Shown here in pieces: positions 33,101 to 41,721 of a stretch of 64,000 nt of DNA. Under the pieces are notes generated by a model that saw only the letters and a list, made by a program, of their open reading frames with translations, had not been told where the DNA came from and ran no database searches. Source of the DNA: Gammaproteobacteria bacterium 54_18_T64. GTDB lineage: Bacteria; Pseudomonadota; Gammaproteobacteria; Pseudomonadales; Porticoccaceae. Positions within the stretch are counted from its first letter, which is position 1. Each line of letters starts with the position of its first letter. The stretch lies in assembly GCA_002162825.1 (NCBI GenBank), contig MAAU01000020.1:1-64000 (forward strand), in the 5' to 3' direction. Made by a program: the position numbers and the translations under genes.

Positions 33101-33447
33101 AGTTTGACCAGGGATAGCTGCTTGTCCTCACCGACTTCGAATTGCACCATTAAGATGCCGACCGAATTCATCGAAGTGGAATAGACGTGGTCGACCCCGG
33201 TGATCTGTTTGACGATGTTTTCCAGGGGCTGTACTAACAGGTGTTCGATTTCTCGGGGCGAGGCGCCTGGTAGGCTGATAATGACGTGGGCGCCGGGCAC
33301 CACAATTTGTGGGTTTTCCTCCCGGGGGGTGTAGGCAATGGCGACAATGCCCAGCAGCAGGCAACCGAGGACAAAGAGTGGGGTGATTTTGGATTGTACA
33401 AAGAAACTGGCCAGTAGCCCGGCTGGATTGAGGCGAGGCTTACTCAC
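30166..33447 (-). CDS. RND efflux transporter permease subunit
   Basis: RND architecture (LPGASPREIEHLLVQPLE, GMLVDGAIVVVENIHRHY, ALAGIVVRNSLLIIDFV); GTG start at 33447 gives a GTGAGTAA 8-nt overlap with the adaptor gene stop; the ORF track start is 33510. Confidence 0.9.
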   Translation of the reverse strand: MSKPRLNPAGLLASFFVQSKITPLFVLGCLLLGIVAIAYTPREENPQIVVPGAHVIISLPGASPREIEHLLVQPLENIVKQITGVDHVYSTSMNSVGILMVQFEVGEDKQLSLVKLYDQVLGQRDSLPAGTSLPLIQSIDVDTVPIVTVTLASQSYDDYQLKRVADRVLEGLRSLKTVSATTVRGGRDREIAIEIDPGKLKAFSVSLDQVRQALVAANLSSPLGPTANHNTLSQVMFKGELSSAIELERLIIGTHRQRPVYLADIATIVDGPTTERDTLSRFAFGQADPRFDRYADPELPAVTIAVAKITGSNAVFMADEVLARIETMQRTIIPADIEVVVTRNDGKKANDAVNLLIENLGIALVSVFVITVFFLGWKEASIVGLAVPLILALTLGADYLFGPTINRVTLFALILALGMLVDGAIVVVENIHRHYASLKDGDKAQATILATNEIGNPTNLATFAVMLVFASQFILSGMVGQYFYPLAFNVPIAMLASVIIAYVVTPWACFRWLKTGHGEPSTGLNDSSDDSRLTRIFERILKPLIDKRPLRLQVFALIIIAIALALLQPAWQFLRPAGITGPQSLLGVELAMLPKDSKNTFNITIDMPENTAVEVTDHIAREIGTVLRDQLYITNYQTWIGQSGVIDFNGLLRGAANKKGSHVAEIRVNLSDKHQRSTTSITIVRELRVLLAPIQASFPGSLIQLVEDPPGPPMQATVLAEIYGRDLAVMEDIASQVSEAFNNTYDVVEVHDSLPDSIPQYHVSVDREKAALAGVNPLQIATLLRRITLGEEIGRIHLDDELQPVAIKLLVPRRFNIEPEGLSMYEVGNAQGKSIPLSELTRVEKVIAEKPIFRKDYERVVFVAGELTESAPLYAILHINKQLENLSASDNQTITSGLNFSRVSPNTLEGYRILWDGEIRLTLDTYNDMMKAFGLAVLFIYILLVAYYQSFKIPLIAMSAIPLGLIGVFPGHWLMGQSFTATSIIGIIALAGIVVRNSLLIIDFVLDLRAGGKSLREAILSATLLRLRPILLTALSTILGSGIMISDPIFGGLAISLIFGTIVSTVLTVVVVPLLFYQFLLNEDKRRAASATA

Positions 33448-34522
33448 TCTGGGCAACCCCGGCGGTGATGGTGTCATCTTCGCTGAGACCGGCAGAGGCG
33501 GTGGCGACAATCCGCTCCCCGCCCTTTAGTCCCGCAGCCACTTCTATCATCTCGGGCCACTGGCGCCTGGTTCTGATCCAACGAAAATGGATGCGCTGCT
33601 GCGGGTCGACAACATAGACCCCTTCGAGACCACCCTTAACAATGATGGCGCTGGGGGGTACCACCAAATTAGCGGCCTCGCCGACCTTGAAATGGGCGCG
33701 ACCAAACATACCCGAGTGCAGGTTAACGATATTGGGCAGTTTGACTTTGACCTTGTAGGTGCGTGACACGGGATCGCCGGCGTGGACAATTTGCGCCACG
33801 GTGCCGGTGAGAGCGTCGGCCACATTGTCGATAGCCAGCCGCACGGGATCGCCAACTTCAATATGGGACAGTTGGGATTCGGCGACATAGGTTTCAAACA
33901 ACAGCTGGTCGCGAGATTCCACCGTCAGCAGGGGGACACCGGGGGAGGCCAGATCGCCGGCCTGCTTATAGCGGGCCGAGATAATACCGTCGGCCGGGCT
34001 GGCAATATGGCTGTACTGGCGCTGGGAGCGAGCGGTGGCAAGGGCGGCCCTGGCGCTGGCCAGGCCCTCTTGTGCGGTGTTGGACTGGAGGCGGGTTTTG
34101 CGCAACTTAACCTCTGAAATACTGCCCTCTTTGAACAGCTTATTAAAACGCTGGACGTCGGAGGAAAGGTCTTTGGCGAGGGCACTCGCCGAGTCGACAC
34201 CGGCCTGAGCCTGCAGAATGGCATTTTCAATGCCGACATCGTCGAGGTTGAGTAGCAGTTGGCCGCGTTTTACCAGGTCGCCCTCACGCACCTCCAGGGT
34301 CTTGATATAGCCAATGATCTTCGAGCTAATGTCGATGCGTTGATCGGAAATCACCGAGCCGATCACCGTATACTCACTGCTTAACTGCGTTTTCTCGAGG
34401 GTGATAAGGGGCAAGGTCCACTCTTTACTGGTGCGCGTTAGCTGTTCTGGTTTTTCAGTGCAGGCCAGTAGCGCGCAGGAGCTTAGAATGATGCCGATAA
34501 GTGCCGAGCGGGGTGTAAACAT
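33440..34522 (-). CDS. RND efflux periplasmic adaptor subunit (lipoprotein)
   Basis: Lipobox-like LSSCALLAC, barrel-sandwich GYIKTLEVREGDLVKRGQLLLNLDD, SPADGIISARYKQAGDLASPG. Confidence 0.9.
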   Translation of the reverse strand: MFTPRSALIGIILSSCALLACTEKPEQLTRTSKEWTLPLITLEKTQLSSEYTVIGSVISDQRIDISSKIIGYIKTLEVREGDLVKRGQLLLNLDDVGIENAILQAQAGVDSASALAKDLSSDVQRFNKLFKEGSISEVKLRKTRLQSNTAQEGLASARAALATARSQRQYSHIASPADGIISARYKQAGDLASPGVPLLTVESRDQLLFETYVAESQLSHIEVGDPVRLAIDNVADALTGTVAQIVHAGDPVSRTYKVKVKLPNIVNLHSGMFGRAHFKVGEAANLVVPPSAIIVKGGLEGVYVVDPQQRIHFRWIRTRRQWPEMIEVAAGLKGGERIVATASAGLSEDDTITAGVAQSE

Positions 34523-34603
34523 AAGATCCCGTTGTCCTAAAATTTGTCACGAAAGGTGATTGTTGAGCTTAATCATAGATCGATTCAATAACTTGAGACT
34601 AGC

Positions 34604-35200
34604 TTAGCAACTTGAGGGCAGGCCGTTTTTCAAGAGGTTGATGATATGGGCGCTAATGACCCGGGGCTGATCGTGCACCGCTTTGTTGCCAGGCAGATAT
34701 TGCCGACCCTGCTGACTCTGAAAGTGGCAGAGTACGAGGCCGATAATCGAAATCGATAGCATATGGGGGTCGTAGGAGGGACTGAAACTTTCGGCCAGTT
34801 TACGAGTGGTGATAAACAGGTCGGCAAAAACATCTTTGACCAGGCTCTGCATGCGCTTGGTGTTGCTGTCGAGTAATACCCACTGCAATAATTTTTGAAA
34901 GTCGTTTTCTTTATTGAGTGTGGCGACAAACCAGATAATGAATTTTTCCAGGTTGGCGATGGCCTCGTCCTTGTTTTCAATCAGCTCCTTGGCGGCAGTG
35001 GTTTTGGTTTCAAAGGCATGTTTTACCGTCTCAAAGTACAGGGCTTCCTTGTCTTTAAAGTGGTAGTACAGGGCCGCGGGGGTGAGTTCGCTCTGACTGG
35101 CGACATTGCGTATCGACACGCCATCGAAACCCGATTTGGCAAATAGGGGTACGGCGAGATTGAGGATATCTTCGCGAGACTTACGAGGGGTTTTTGACAT
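34604..35200 (-). CDS. TetR/AcrR family transcriptional regulator
   Basis: N-terminal HTH EDILNLAVPLFAKSGFDGVSIRNVASQSELTPAALYYHFKDKEALYFE. Confidence 0.93.
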   Translation of the reverse strand: MSKTPRKSREDILNLAVPLFAKSGFDGVSIRNVASQSELTPAALYYHFKDKEALYFETVKHAFETKTTAAKELIENKDEAIANLEKFIIWFVATLNKENDFQKLLQWVLLDSNTKRMQSLVKDVFADLFITTRKLAESFSPSYDPHMLSISIIGLVLCHFQSQQGRQYLPGNKAVHDQPRVISAHIINLLKNGLPSSC

Positions 35201-35233
35201 TTTCTGGGCTCTAATTTAGCCGAATCTTGACTG

Positions 35234-35243
35234 AACGAACGTT
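35234..35243. promoter_or_regulatory. Candidate TetR operator (AACG-AA-CGTT)
   Basis: Inverted repeat AACGNNCGTT within TGAACGAACGTTTAATTAA, about 35-45 nt upstream of the TetR gene start. Confidence 0.3.
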
Positions 35244-35324
35244 TAATTAATTTTAATCTTTGTGTCCAGTGAAATCAAGATATCGCTGGCGCTTTTGTTG
35301 GGCCTAGCACCTGCCAGTGATAAC

Positions 35325-35819
35325 CTAGAGCCAGCGCCTTACCCTTGCCCGGTAATCTCCATAGGCAGGTTGGAAGTACTGCGCGAGGTATTGCTCCTCG
35401 GGCAAGATCACATAGTATTGTAACAAGCCAATATTAAGGGGTAGCAGCAGTGCCAGCCAAAGATTGAGTGTTGAAAAAAACATGGCAAGTAAAAGTAAGC
35501 TGAAACCGAGATACATCGGATTGCGAGAGTATTGAAAGGGTCCAGAGCTCACCAGGTTGGCGACGGCACGGTGGGGCAGCAGGGTTGTTTTGTGTGTTCT
35601 TAGGGTGAGAATGGCCCAGATAATAAGAAGTAGTGCGCCGATGAGGGTAGCGACGGCAAGCTGCCCATGTAATGCGGATTCGACATTTAAAAACTGTGGT
35701 GGCTCGAGGGGCAGGTATTTATCCAGAAAATAGGCGCCGCCAACACAGATCAGAGGGTAGATGGCCGGAGGTAGGGGCATTTCAGCACCGTCGATGGGGT
35801 CTGGTTGAGGGGCTGTCAT
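35325..35819 (-). CDS. Isoprenylcysteine carboxyl methyltransferase-like membrane protein
   Basis: VSSGPFQYSRNPMYLGFSLLLLAMFF ... LPEEQYLAQYFQPAYGDYRARVRRWL; start at MTAPQPDP (35819) more plausible than 35936. Confidence 0.88.
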   Translation of the reverse strand: MTAPQPDPIDGAEMPLPPAIYPLICVGGAYFLDKYLPLEPPQFLNVESALHGQLAVATLIGALLLIIWAILTLRTHKTTLLPHRAVANLVSSGPFQYSRNPMYLGFSLLLLAMFFSTLNLWLALLLPLNIGLLQYYVILPEEQYLAQYFQPAYGDYRARVRRWL

Positions 35820-35850
35820 GGGCTGTCCTGAGCATCGGCCCGCTGTCGGG

Positions 35851-36603
35851 CTAGGGGTCGCAAGTATGCGTGTTCTGGCTGCTGGATTCCAGATTGCTTG
35901 CGAGCCGACTGATGAGGCTGCTGACGGCGACTTCAACGGTGAGGATGCGCGGTCCCAGGGAAGCGGCGGCGAAACCCAATTCGGCTAACTTTTCGATTTC
36001 ATAGGGAATAAAACCACCCTCTGGGCCAATGGCCAGGGTGAGGCCAGTCAGTGGCGTTGCAGGCAGCGAATGTGCTGCGACAGGGTGGGCGACGAGTCGA
36101 GTGGTGTCGCCGGCGATGGCATCGAGCCTGTCTTCGACAAAGGGCTTGAAATAGGGATGCAAATGTACCTCGGGGAGCTGGGTGTCAATGGCTTGTTCTA
36201 GCCCGAGGATTAATTGCTCGTGGATTTTATCCGGCTCTAGAAAGGGGCTCTGCCAATAGCTTTTTTCCACCCGCCAGCTGCCGATTAAATGTATTTGTTT
36301 GATACCCAAACTGGTACTCGCCTGCAGAATGCGCCTCAGCATTTTGGGCCGGGGCAGGGCGAGGATGAGCTTGAGGGCCAGTGGCGGTGGTGGTGGTTCG
36401 GTGAGCTCAATACGCAGGTCGGCGACTTCCCGGTTCAGGCTGAGAACTTCTGCACGGCCTATTTTGCCATCGAGCAGACCGGCCTTTAAAAAGTCGCCGG
36501 TTTTGGCCTTGAGGACACTGTTGATATGGCGCAGGCGACGGCCGCGAATTTGCACCTGATCGCGGTTAATAAAATCGTCGGGGTGAAGGAGTAATAGGTT
36601 CAT
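35851..36603 (-). CDS. rsmE: 16S rRNA (uracil(1498)-N(3))-methyltransferase
   Basis: RGRRLRHINSVLKAKTGDFLKAGLLDGKIG, SLGIKQIHLIGSWRVEKSYW, LAIGPEGGFIPYEIEKLAELGFAAASLGPRILTVEVAV. Confidence 0.93.
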   Translation of the reverse strand: MNLLLLHPDDFINRDQVQIRGRRLRHINSVLKAKTGDFLKAGLLDGKIGRAEVLSLNREVADLRIELTEPPPPPLALKLILALPRPKMLRRILQASTSLGIKQIHLIGSWRVEKSYWQSPFLEPDKIHEQLILGLEQAIDTQLPEVHLHPYFKPFVEDRLDAIAGDTTRLVAHPVAAHSLPATPLTGLTLAIGPEGGFIPYEIEKLAELGFAAASLGPRILTVEVAVSSLISRLASNLESSSQNTHTCDP

Positions 36604-36658
36604 GTTGATGCGCGATGACGGGAGTCGCGCTGATGGCACCGTGTTCATAAATAATGAT

Positions 36659-36735
36659 TGGTGCCCCGGAGAGGATTCGAACCTCTGACCTGCCCCTTAG
36701 GAGGGGGCCGCGCTATCCAGCTGTGCCACCGGGGC
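36659..36735 (-). tRNA. tRNA-Arg (anticodon CCT), CCA encoded
   Basis: GCCCCGG-TG-GCACAGCTGGATAGCGC-G-GCCCC-CTCCTAA-GGGGC-AGGTC-AGAGG-TTCGAAT-CCTCT-CCGGGGC-A-CCA folds as a complete cloverleaf. Confidence 0.97.
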
Positions 36736-36853
36736 CGTTGATACAGACAGAGTCTGTGCGGCGCACATCTTAACGGTAGGGGGCGTGCTACTCAATAGCG
36801 GGCATGCCTGACTTTTATCTATCCATGCACCGATTGGCATTAGAGACTGATAT

Positions 36854-38590
36854 TTATGGGTAAAAAGGATAGACCATGGGGATGACGATGAGGGCAATAC
36901 CGGTATAGAGCAAGGAGGTGGGTAGGCCGATTTTTAAATAATCGCGCCATCGATAATTGCCGGCACTGTAGACCATGAGGTTGGTCTGGTAACCGTGGGG
37001 GGTGATAAAACTGGCGCTGGCACCAAAGGCGACAGCCATAATAAAGGGCATGGGCTCACTCTGATATTGGCTGGCCATACTGAGGGCGATGGGGAAGGTG
37101 AGTGCGGCGGCGGCGTTATTGGTGACGAGTTCGGTGAGCAGCAGGGTGAGTAAAAAGCAGGCAATTAATGCGGGATAGACACCCTGTGTCCCCGGTGCAC
37201 TAAGGATCAGGTCGGCTAGTAAATTGGCGACGCCGGAATCCTGCATTGCCTGGGCAAAACCCAGGGCGGCACCGATAACCACGATGAGCTCGAAGGGAAA
37301 GTGGCGGCGTATTTCATTAATGCTAAGTAGTTTGCTGGCAATCAGTGCGCCGAGCATGAGCAGTAAACCCTTAAACAAGGGCAGGATGGCCATGGCCGAG
37401 AGGGCGATGACGGCAATAAAGCCGGCAATGATGGCGAGTTCGGCGGATACAGGTAGGTGTTCTCGGGTGTTGACGCCGCCGAGTACGATGAAGTTGCGGG
37501 GCAGGTTGTGTCGGGAGTGGAAATCGTGGCCGGTGGCTAGCACCAGGCTGTCACCGGACTGTAGCTTTATTTGCCCGAGCCCGCCGCCGAGGCGCTGATC
37601 ACCGCGGCGTACGGCGACGACGGCGGCGTCAAACATGGCGCGAAAATTCACTTCGCGCAGGGGGCGGCCGGTGATGGTGGCATTGTGACTAACGACGACT
37701 TCACTGAGGTTTTTGCGCAGGTTATTTTGGTCGTCGTCAAAGATGCTTAAGCCTTTAAACTGGCTGAGAGTTTGAATGTTGGCAATGTCGCCCGCGAAAA
37801 TTAGGGTGTCGTCCGCCTCTATGATTTCCTCCGGCGAAACCGGGCTAATGATGTGATGATCGCGGATGATCTCGACCAGAAAGAGATCGACCAAATGACG
37901 GAAGCCATTATCGAGCAGAGATTTGCCGATCAGTGGTGAGTCGTTCTGTACCTTTGCCTCGAGAAAGTAGGTTTTACTCTCTACGCTATCCACTGCTCGG
38001 CAGGGCAGTACTCGCGGAGCAATGAGTAGCAATAAAAGCATACAGCCAATAAAAACTGGCGCACCGATGGCGGTGAAATCAAACATGGAGAGAGGGGGGA
38101 GGCCGTTTTCTATCACCAGGCCGTTGAGCACCAGGTTGGTCGAGGTGCCTACCAGGGTCAGTGTGCCACCCAGGATTGAGGCGTAGGAGAGGGGGATGAG
38201 TAGCCGTGAGGGTGCCAGTTTTTTTTGGTTTGTCACCACACCCATAAAGGAGGCAACCACGGCGGTGTTATTGCTAACCGAGGAAACGAGGCCGGCAGTG
38301 AGTCCGAGTTTGAGTAGGGCTTGCGAGTAGGTACCGCTGAGAATACGCTGGCCCAGGCGGGAAAAAAGCTGGGTTTTTTCAATGGCGAGCACCAGCATGA
38401 CCAATAAAACCAGTGTGGCGAGGGCTTCATTGGTGTAGTGCTTCAGGGCGTCGCCTAGGCTGATCATGTCGAACAGATAGAGGCAGGAGATGGCGCTGCT
38501 AAATAGGAAAACGGGACGAATGCGTGTTGCGGCCAGGCCGAAGAGAATGCCGATCAGGCAGAGCGTGACAATGATTTGTTCCTGGTTCAT
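36854..38590 (-). CDS. SLC13-type anion permease with two RCK_C/TrkA_C domains
   Basis: Polytopic (SNNTAVVASFMGVVTNQKKLAPSRLLIPLSYASILGGTLTLVGTSTNLVLNG; TNNAAAALTFPIALSMA) with central TrkA_C-like repeats. Confidence 0.92.
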   Translation of the reverse strand: MNQEQIIVTLCLIGILFGLAATRIRPVFLFSSAISCLYLFDMISLGDALKHYTNEALATLVLLVMLVLAIEKTQLFSRLGQRILSGTYSQALLKLGLTAGLVSSVSNNTAVVASFMGVVTNQKKLAPSRLLIPLSYASILGGTLTLVGTSTNLVLNGLVIENGLPPLSMFDFTAIGAPVFIGCMLLLLLIAPRVLPCRAVDSVESKTYFLEAKVQNDSPLIGKSLLDNGFRHLVDLFLVEIIRDHHIISPVSPEEIIEADDTLIFAGDIANIQTLSQFKGLSIFDDDQNNLRKNLSEVVVSHNATITGRPLREVNFRAMFDAAVVAVRRGDQRLGGGLGQIKLQSGDSLVLATGHDFHSRHNLPRNFIVLGGVNTREHLPVSAELAIIAGFIAVIALSAMAILPLFKGLLLMLGALIASKLLSINEIRRHFPFELIVVIGAALGFAQAMQDSGVANLLADLILSAPGTQGVYPALIACFLLTLLLTELVTNNAAAALTFPIALSMASQYQSEPMPFIMAVAFGASASFITPHGYQTNLMVYSAGNYRWRDYLKIGLPTSLLYTGIALIVIPMVYPFYP

Positions 38591-38680
38591 GTCTGTCGCC
38601 GGCTAAAAACAACACCGTCAACGTGACATTGTTTTTGTCTCGGGTTTTGCCAGTTGATTGCTCCGAACAGGGGACTTAGC

Positions 38681-39481
38681 CTAATCAAACATATCTGCCT
38701 GTTCATCAACAATGACATCGAAGAGGGATTGAAAGGCGAATTTTGCGGATTCTTCGCTGCCGACGGTTTGATAGGTGAGGCTGGCAATATCGGGGCGTAT
38801 TAATTTTGGGGTGCCGGCCGCTTCGGCGAGCAATTGGGCCTGACAGTTGCGCTCCATGGTGATAAACCACCATGCGGCGGCATCGACACTGCCCCCCACT
38901 GTGAGTAGTCCGTGGTTTTGCAGGATGCAGGCCTTGTTTTGGCCCAGGGCTGTGGCAATGCGCTGGCCTTCATCCATATCGAGGACGACGCCGGTAAAGT
39001 CATCGAAGAGTGCGTGGTCCTTATAAAAGGCGCAGGAGTCCTGCGTGATGGGGTCGAGTTTTTTGCCCAGGGTTGACCAGCTTTTACCGTAGATGGAGTG
39101 GGCGTGGGCGGCGGCAATAACGTCGGGGCGGGCCTCGTGTATATTGCCGTGAATAGTAAAGGCTGCGCCATTGAGCAGGCCTTCTCCCTCGATGACCTCA
39201 CCGCGATGATCGACCAGTAGCAATTGCGACATCTTGATTGTTTTAAAGGAAACACCAAAGGGGTTGACCCAAAAGCGCTCGGGGTACTCGGGGTCGCGCA
39301 CGGTGATATGGCCGGCGGCACCCTCGTCAAAACCAAATTTACCGAAGAGACGAAAAGCGGCCGTTAGTCGTTGCTTGCGGTGTAGGCGCTCGGCGGCGAC
39401 AGATGCAAAGGCTTCTGTCCGCTGGCCGTAACCCTGCCCGGCCATAACGATTGAATTGACACTGTTTTTTGTACTGTCCAC
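38681..39481 (-). CDS. Class II aldolase/adducin family protein
   Basis: RLFGKFGFDEGAAGHITVRDPEYPERFWVNPFGVSF, AAAHAHSIYGKSWSTLGKKLDPITQDSCAFY, CILQNHGLLTVGGSVDAA. Confidence 0.92.
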   Translation of the reverse strand: MDSTKNSVNSIVMAGQGYGQRTEAFASVAAERLHRKQRLTAAFRLFGKFGFDEGAAGHITVRDPEYPERFWVNPFGVSFKTIKMSQLLLVDHRGEVIEGEGLLNGAAFTIHGNIHEARPDVIAAAHAHSIYGKSWSTLGKKLDPITQDSCAFYKDHALFDDFTGVVLDMDEGQRIATALGQNKACILQNHGLLTVGGSVDAAAWWFITMERNCQAQLLAEAAGTPKLIRPDIASLTYQTVGSEESAKFAFQSLFDVIVDEQADMFD

Positions 39482-39718
39482 CTTATTGCTCCTTGCCGAG
39501 GTCTGCAGTTTGAGCTTAAGTGGCAGAGCTTAGCACAGGGCGGTGTGAAAATTAGTTGTGACTTTACCCGCGTGAAATAGAGTCGTGGGCCCTATTCAAA
39601 ACTGCTGATTGTGGGGTTATCCCCTGTACTCCTCAGCTGGTAGAATAGTAAAAAATGCATGTCCACCCTTTGAAATAGCGGTGCTGGTGCGAGCTTTTAA
39701 AAGGGTGGTAGATAAGCA

Positions 39719-40447
39719 ATGAAAAAATACTTTATTCACGGCGGCTCACTTGGCCGCTGGTATAGCGCCGGGCATCCTGTTTTTTACTTATTCTTGATGC
39801 TTTTGCTAACACCCTTGTTGGCCTCGGCCCATAATATATCGGGGGCCAATGCGAGTTTTGTCGAAGGCCTAGATGGCCCGGCGGTGCTTCCCTATATGTA
39901 TCTGGGGGCCAAGCACATGGTTACCGGCTACGATCACTTACTGTATTTGGTCGGGGTGGTTTTTTTCCTGCTACGCCTTAAAGATGTCATTCTCTACGTC
40001 AGTCTGTTCACTCTGGGTCACAGCCTTACCTTAATGGGCGGTGTCTTACTGGAGTGGAATGTAAATGCCTACCTTATCGACACAGTAATCGGTCTTTCGG
40101 TGGCCTATAAGGCCTTTGAAAATATGGATGGCTTTAAACAGTTTTTTGCCTGGCAGTTAGACGCCAGGGCAGCGGTGTTAATTTTTGGCTTGTTTCACGG
40201 TCTGGGTCTGGCGACAAAATTACAGGACTTGTCTCTATCGGCCGATAGCTTGGTGATTAATATGCTGAGTTTTAATATCGGTGTGGAAATTGGTCAGGCG
40301 CTCGCTCTGGCTGGGATTGTCACCGTGCTGGGGTTTTGGCGGCGCCGCAGTTATTTTAAAGGGCAGGCATTTGCGGCAAATACCCTGTTGATGAGTTTGG
40401 GCTTTATGTTGGCGGCTTATCAATTTGCCGCTTACCTATGGGCATAA
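39719..40447 (+). CDS. HupE/UreJ family membrane protein
   Basis: MYLGAKHMVTGYDHLLYLVGVVFFLLRLKDVILYVSLFTLGHSLTL, FGLFHGLGLATKLQ, SFNIGVEIGQ. Confidence 0.9.
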   Translation: MKKYFIHGGSLGRWYSAGHPVFYLFLMLLLTPLLASAHNISGANASFVEGLDGPAVLPYMYLGAKHMVTGYDHLLYLVGVVFFLLRLKDVILYVSLFTLGHSLTLMGGVLLEWNVNAYLIDTVIGLSVAYKAFENMDGFKQFFAWQLDARAAVLIFGLFHGLGLATKLQDLSLSADSLVINMLSFNIGVEIGQALALAGIVTVLGFWRRRSYFKGQAFAANTLLMSLGFMLAAYQFAAYLWA

Positions 40448-40470
40448 TTGAGACAAAGAGAGGCGTGTTA

Positions 40471-41073
40471 ATGAATAAGGATACAAGGGAGATGAAGGTC
40501 TTGCCAGGGGATAAGTCTAGGATTTTATGGGCCAGCTTACTGGCTCTGGTTTTTGCGGCGGCGGTGTTCACCGCCTTTATTTTGCCGGCAGAGTTTAATA
40601 GAGACCCCTTGGGCACGGGCGCGGCCATGGGTATTGCCGGCTTGTCGCAACCAGCAGCTGTTAACGCGGTGACGGTACGCAAGGAAGCGGCGGGCTTCCA
40701 CCAGGACGCTGTTGAATTCCAGCTCCTTCCCTTTGAGTTCGTGGAGTATAAATATCAATTGGGTAGGGGTGTCAGCATGCTCTATAGCTGGACAACTAGC
40801 AAAACGCGGGGAGGGGAGGCGAGTTCGGTTTCCTTTGATTTTCACGGTGAATCCCATGAGGTCGAAGACTATGAAGAGAGCTACAGTATGGGTGATGGGG
40901 ATCGTGAAAATGGTGCCTTTGTCGCCCCCTTTGATGGCATCCACGGTTGGTTTTGGGCAAATCATGGCTCGGAGACGGTAACGGTAAAACTAATGACCAC
41001 GGGTTTTTACACCCAGAGCCTGGAATTTCGTGATGGCTTTGTGAAGAAAAAGAGTTTGGGGGAGTCGCCCTAG
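40471..41073 (+). CDS. Single-TM transmembrane anchor protein
   Basis: N-terminal TM (ILWASLLALVFAAAVFTAFILPAEFNRDPLGTG) plus soluble domain (YKYQLGRGVSMLYSWTT..., DFHGESHEVEDYEESYSMGDG); ATG 40471 behind GAGAGG. Confidence 0.8.
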   Translation: MNKDTREMKVLPGDKSRILWASLLALVFAAAVFTAFILPAEFNRDPLGTGAAMGIAGLSQPAAVNAVTVRKEAAGFHQDAVEFQLLPFEFVEYKYQLGRGVSMLYSWTTSKTRGGEASSVSFDFHGESHEVEDYEESYSMGDGDRENGAFVAPFDGIHGWFWANHGSETVTVKLMTTGFYTQSLEFRDGFVKKKSLGESP

Positions 41074-41120
41074 GGGCATTTTTTGGAGCAGGTCTTTGTT
41101 GGGGGAGGACTTTATTGAAA

Positions 41121-41160
41121 CTCTGCCGAAGTAATACCGGGAAGTGTTACTTCAGCAGAG
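41121..41160. terminator. Hairpin between convergent genes (possible bidirectional terminator or structured 3' element)
   Basis: CTCTGC-C-GAAGTAA / TTACTTC-A-GCAGAG, 12-nt loop; no strong U-tract. Confidence 0.45.
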
Positions 41161-41205
41161 GTGTCGCGTACCAATAGGAGGAGTTGAGTAAGAGGGGTTT
41201 AAAAA

Positions 41206-41709
41206 CTAGGGCGATTCCTCTGCCTCATCGCCCTGAACATAGACCGAGTGGCAGGATTTGCAGACCCGGTAAATTTGACCGCCGGCATCAAACAGGGCGT
41301 CGGAGTCCTGGTTTTTAGCGGCTGCCTGAGCGAGTAGTCCGGCATCAACCAGACCCTGGGCAATATTTTGCCAGCCCTGGTCGTCAACGGCCCGCCCGGG
41401 CATCAGTAGTAGGTTGCCACTGGCGGCAACCACGGCTGCGTTGTGTTCAACGGCCAGCCAGCCCTCGTCGGTAGTCGGTGCCAGTTCTCGAGTGCCGGCG
41501 GCGGTAATAATGCTACCGGCCGAATCCCAGACGCTATCCGCTGCAGGGTCAAGTACCCACTGCATAATGTGCTTAACATCGCCGCTTAGTTTGAAGGAAT
41601 TGCCGGCTGCCTGTTGCACCGGCGCTACTGCCTGTTCAGAGGGGCTGCAGCCCGCCAGTGTCAGTAACAGCGCAGCGAGTGCGAGTTTACCTTGCTTCAT
41701 TGAACGCAT
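41206..41709 (-). CDS. c-type cytochrome-like lipoprotein with a single CxxCH motif
   Basis: LTLAGCSPSEQ lipobox; C-terminal RVCKSCHSVYV haem-binding motif. Confidence 0.75.
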   Translation of the reverse strand: MRSMKQGKLALAALLLTLAGCSPSEQAVAPVQQAAGNSFKLSGDVKHIMQWVLDPAADSVWDSAGSIITAAGTRELAPTTDEGWLAVEHNAAVVAASGNLLLMPGRAVDDQGWQNIAQGLVDAGLLAQAAAKNQDSDALFDAGGQIYRVCKSCHSVYVQGDEAEESP

Positions 41710-41721
41710 TCCCCGCTGTGC

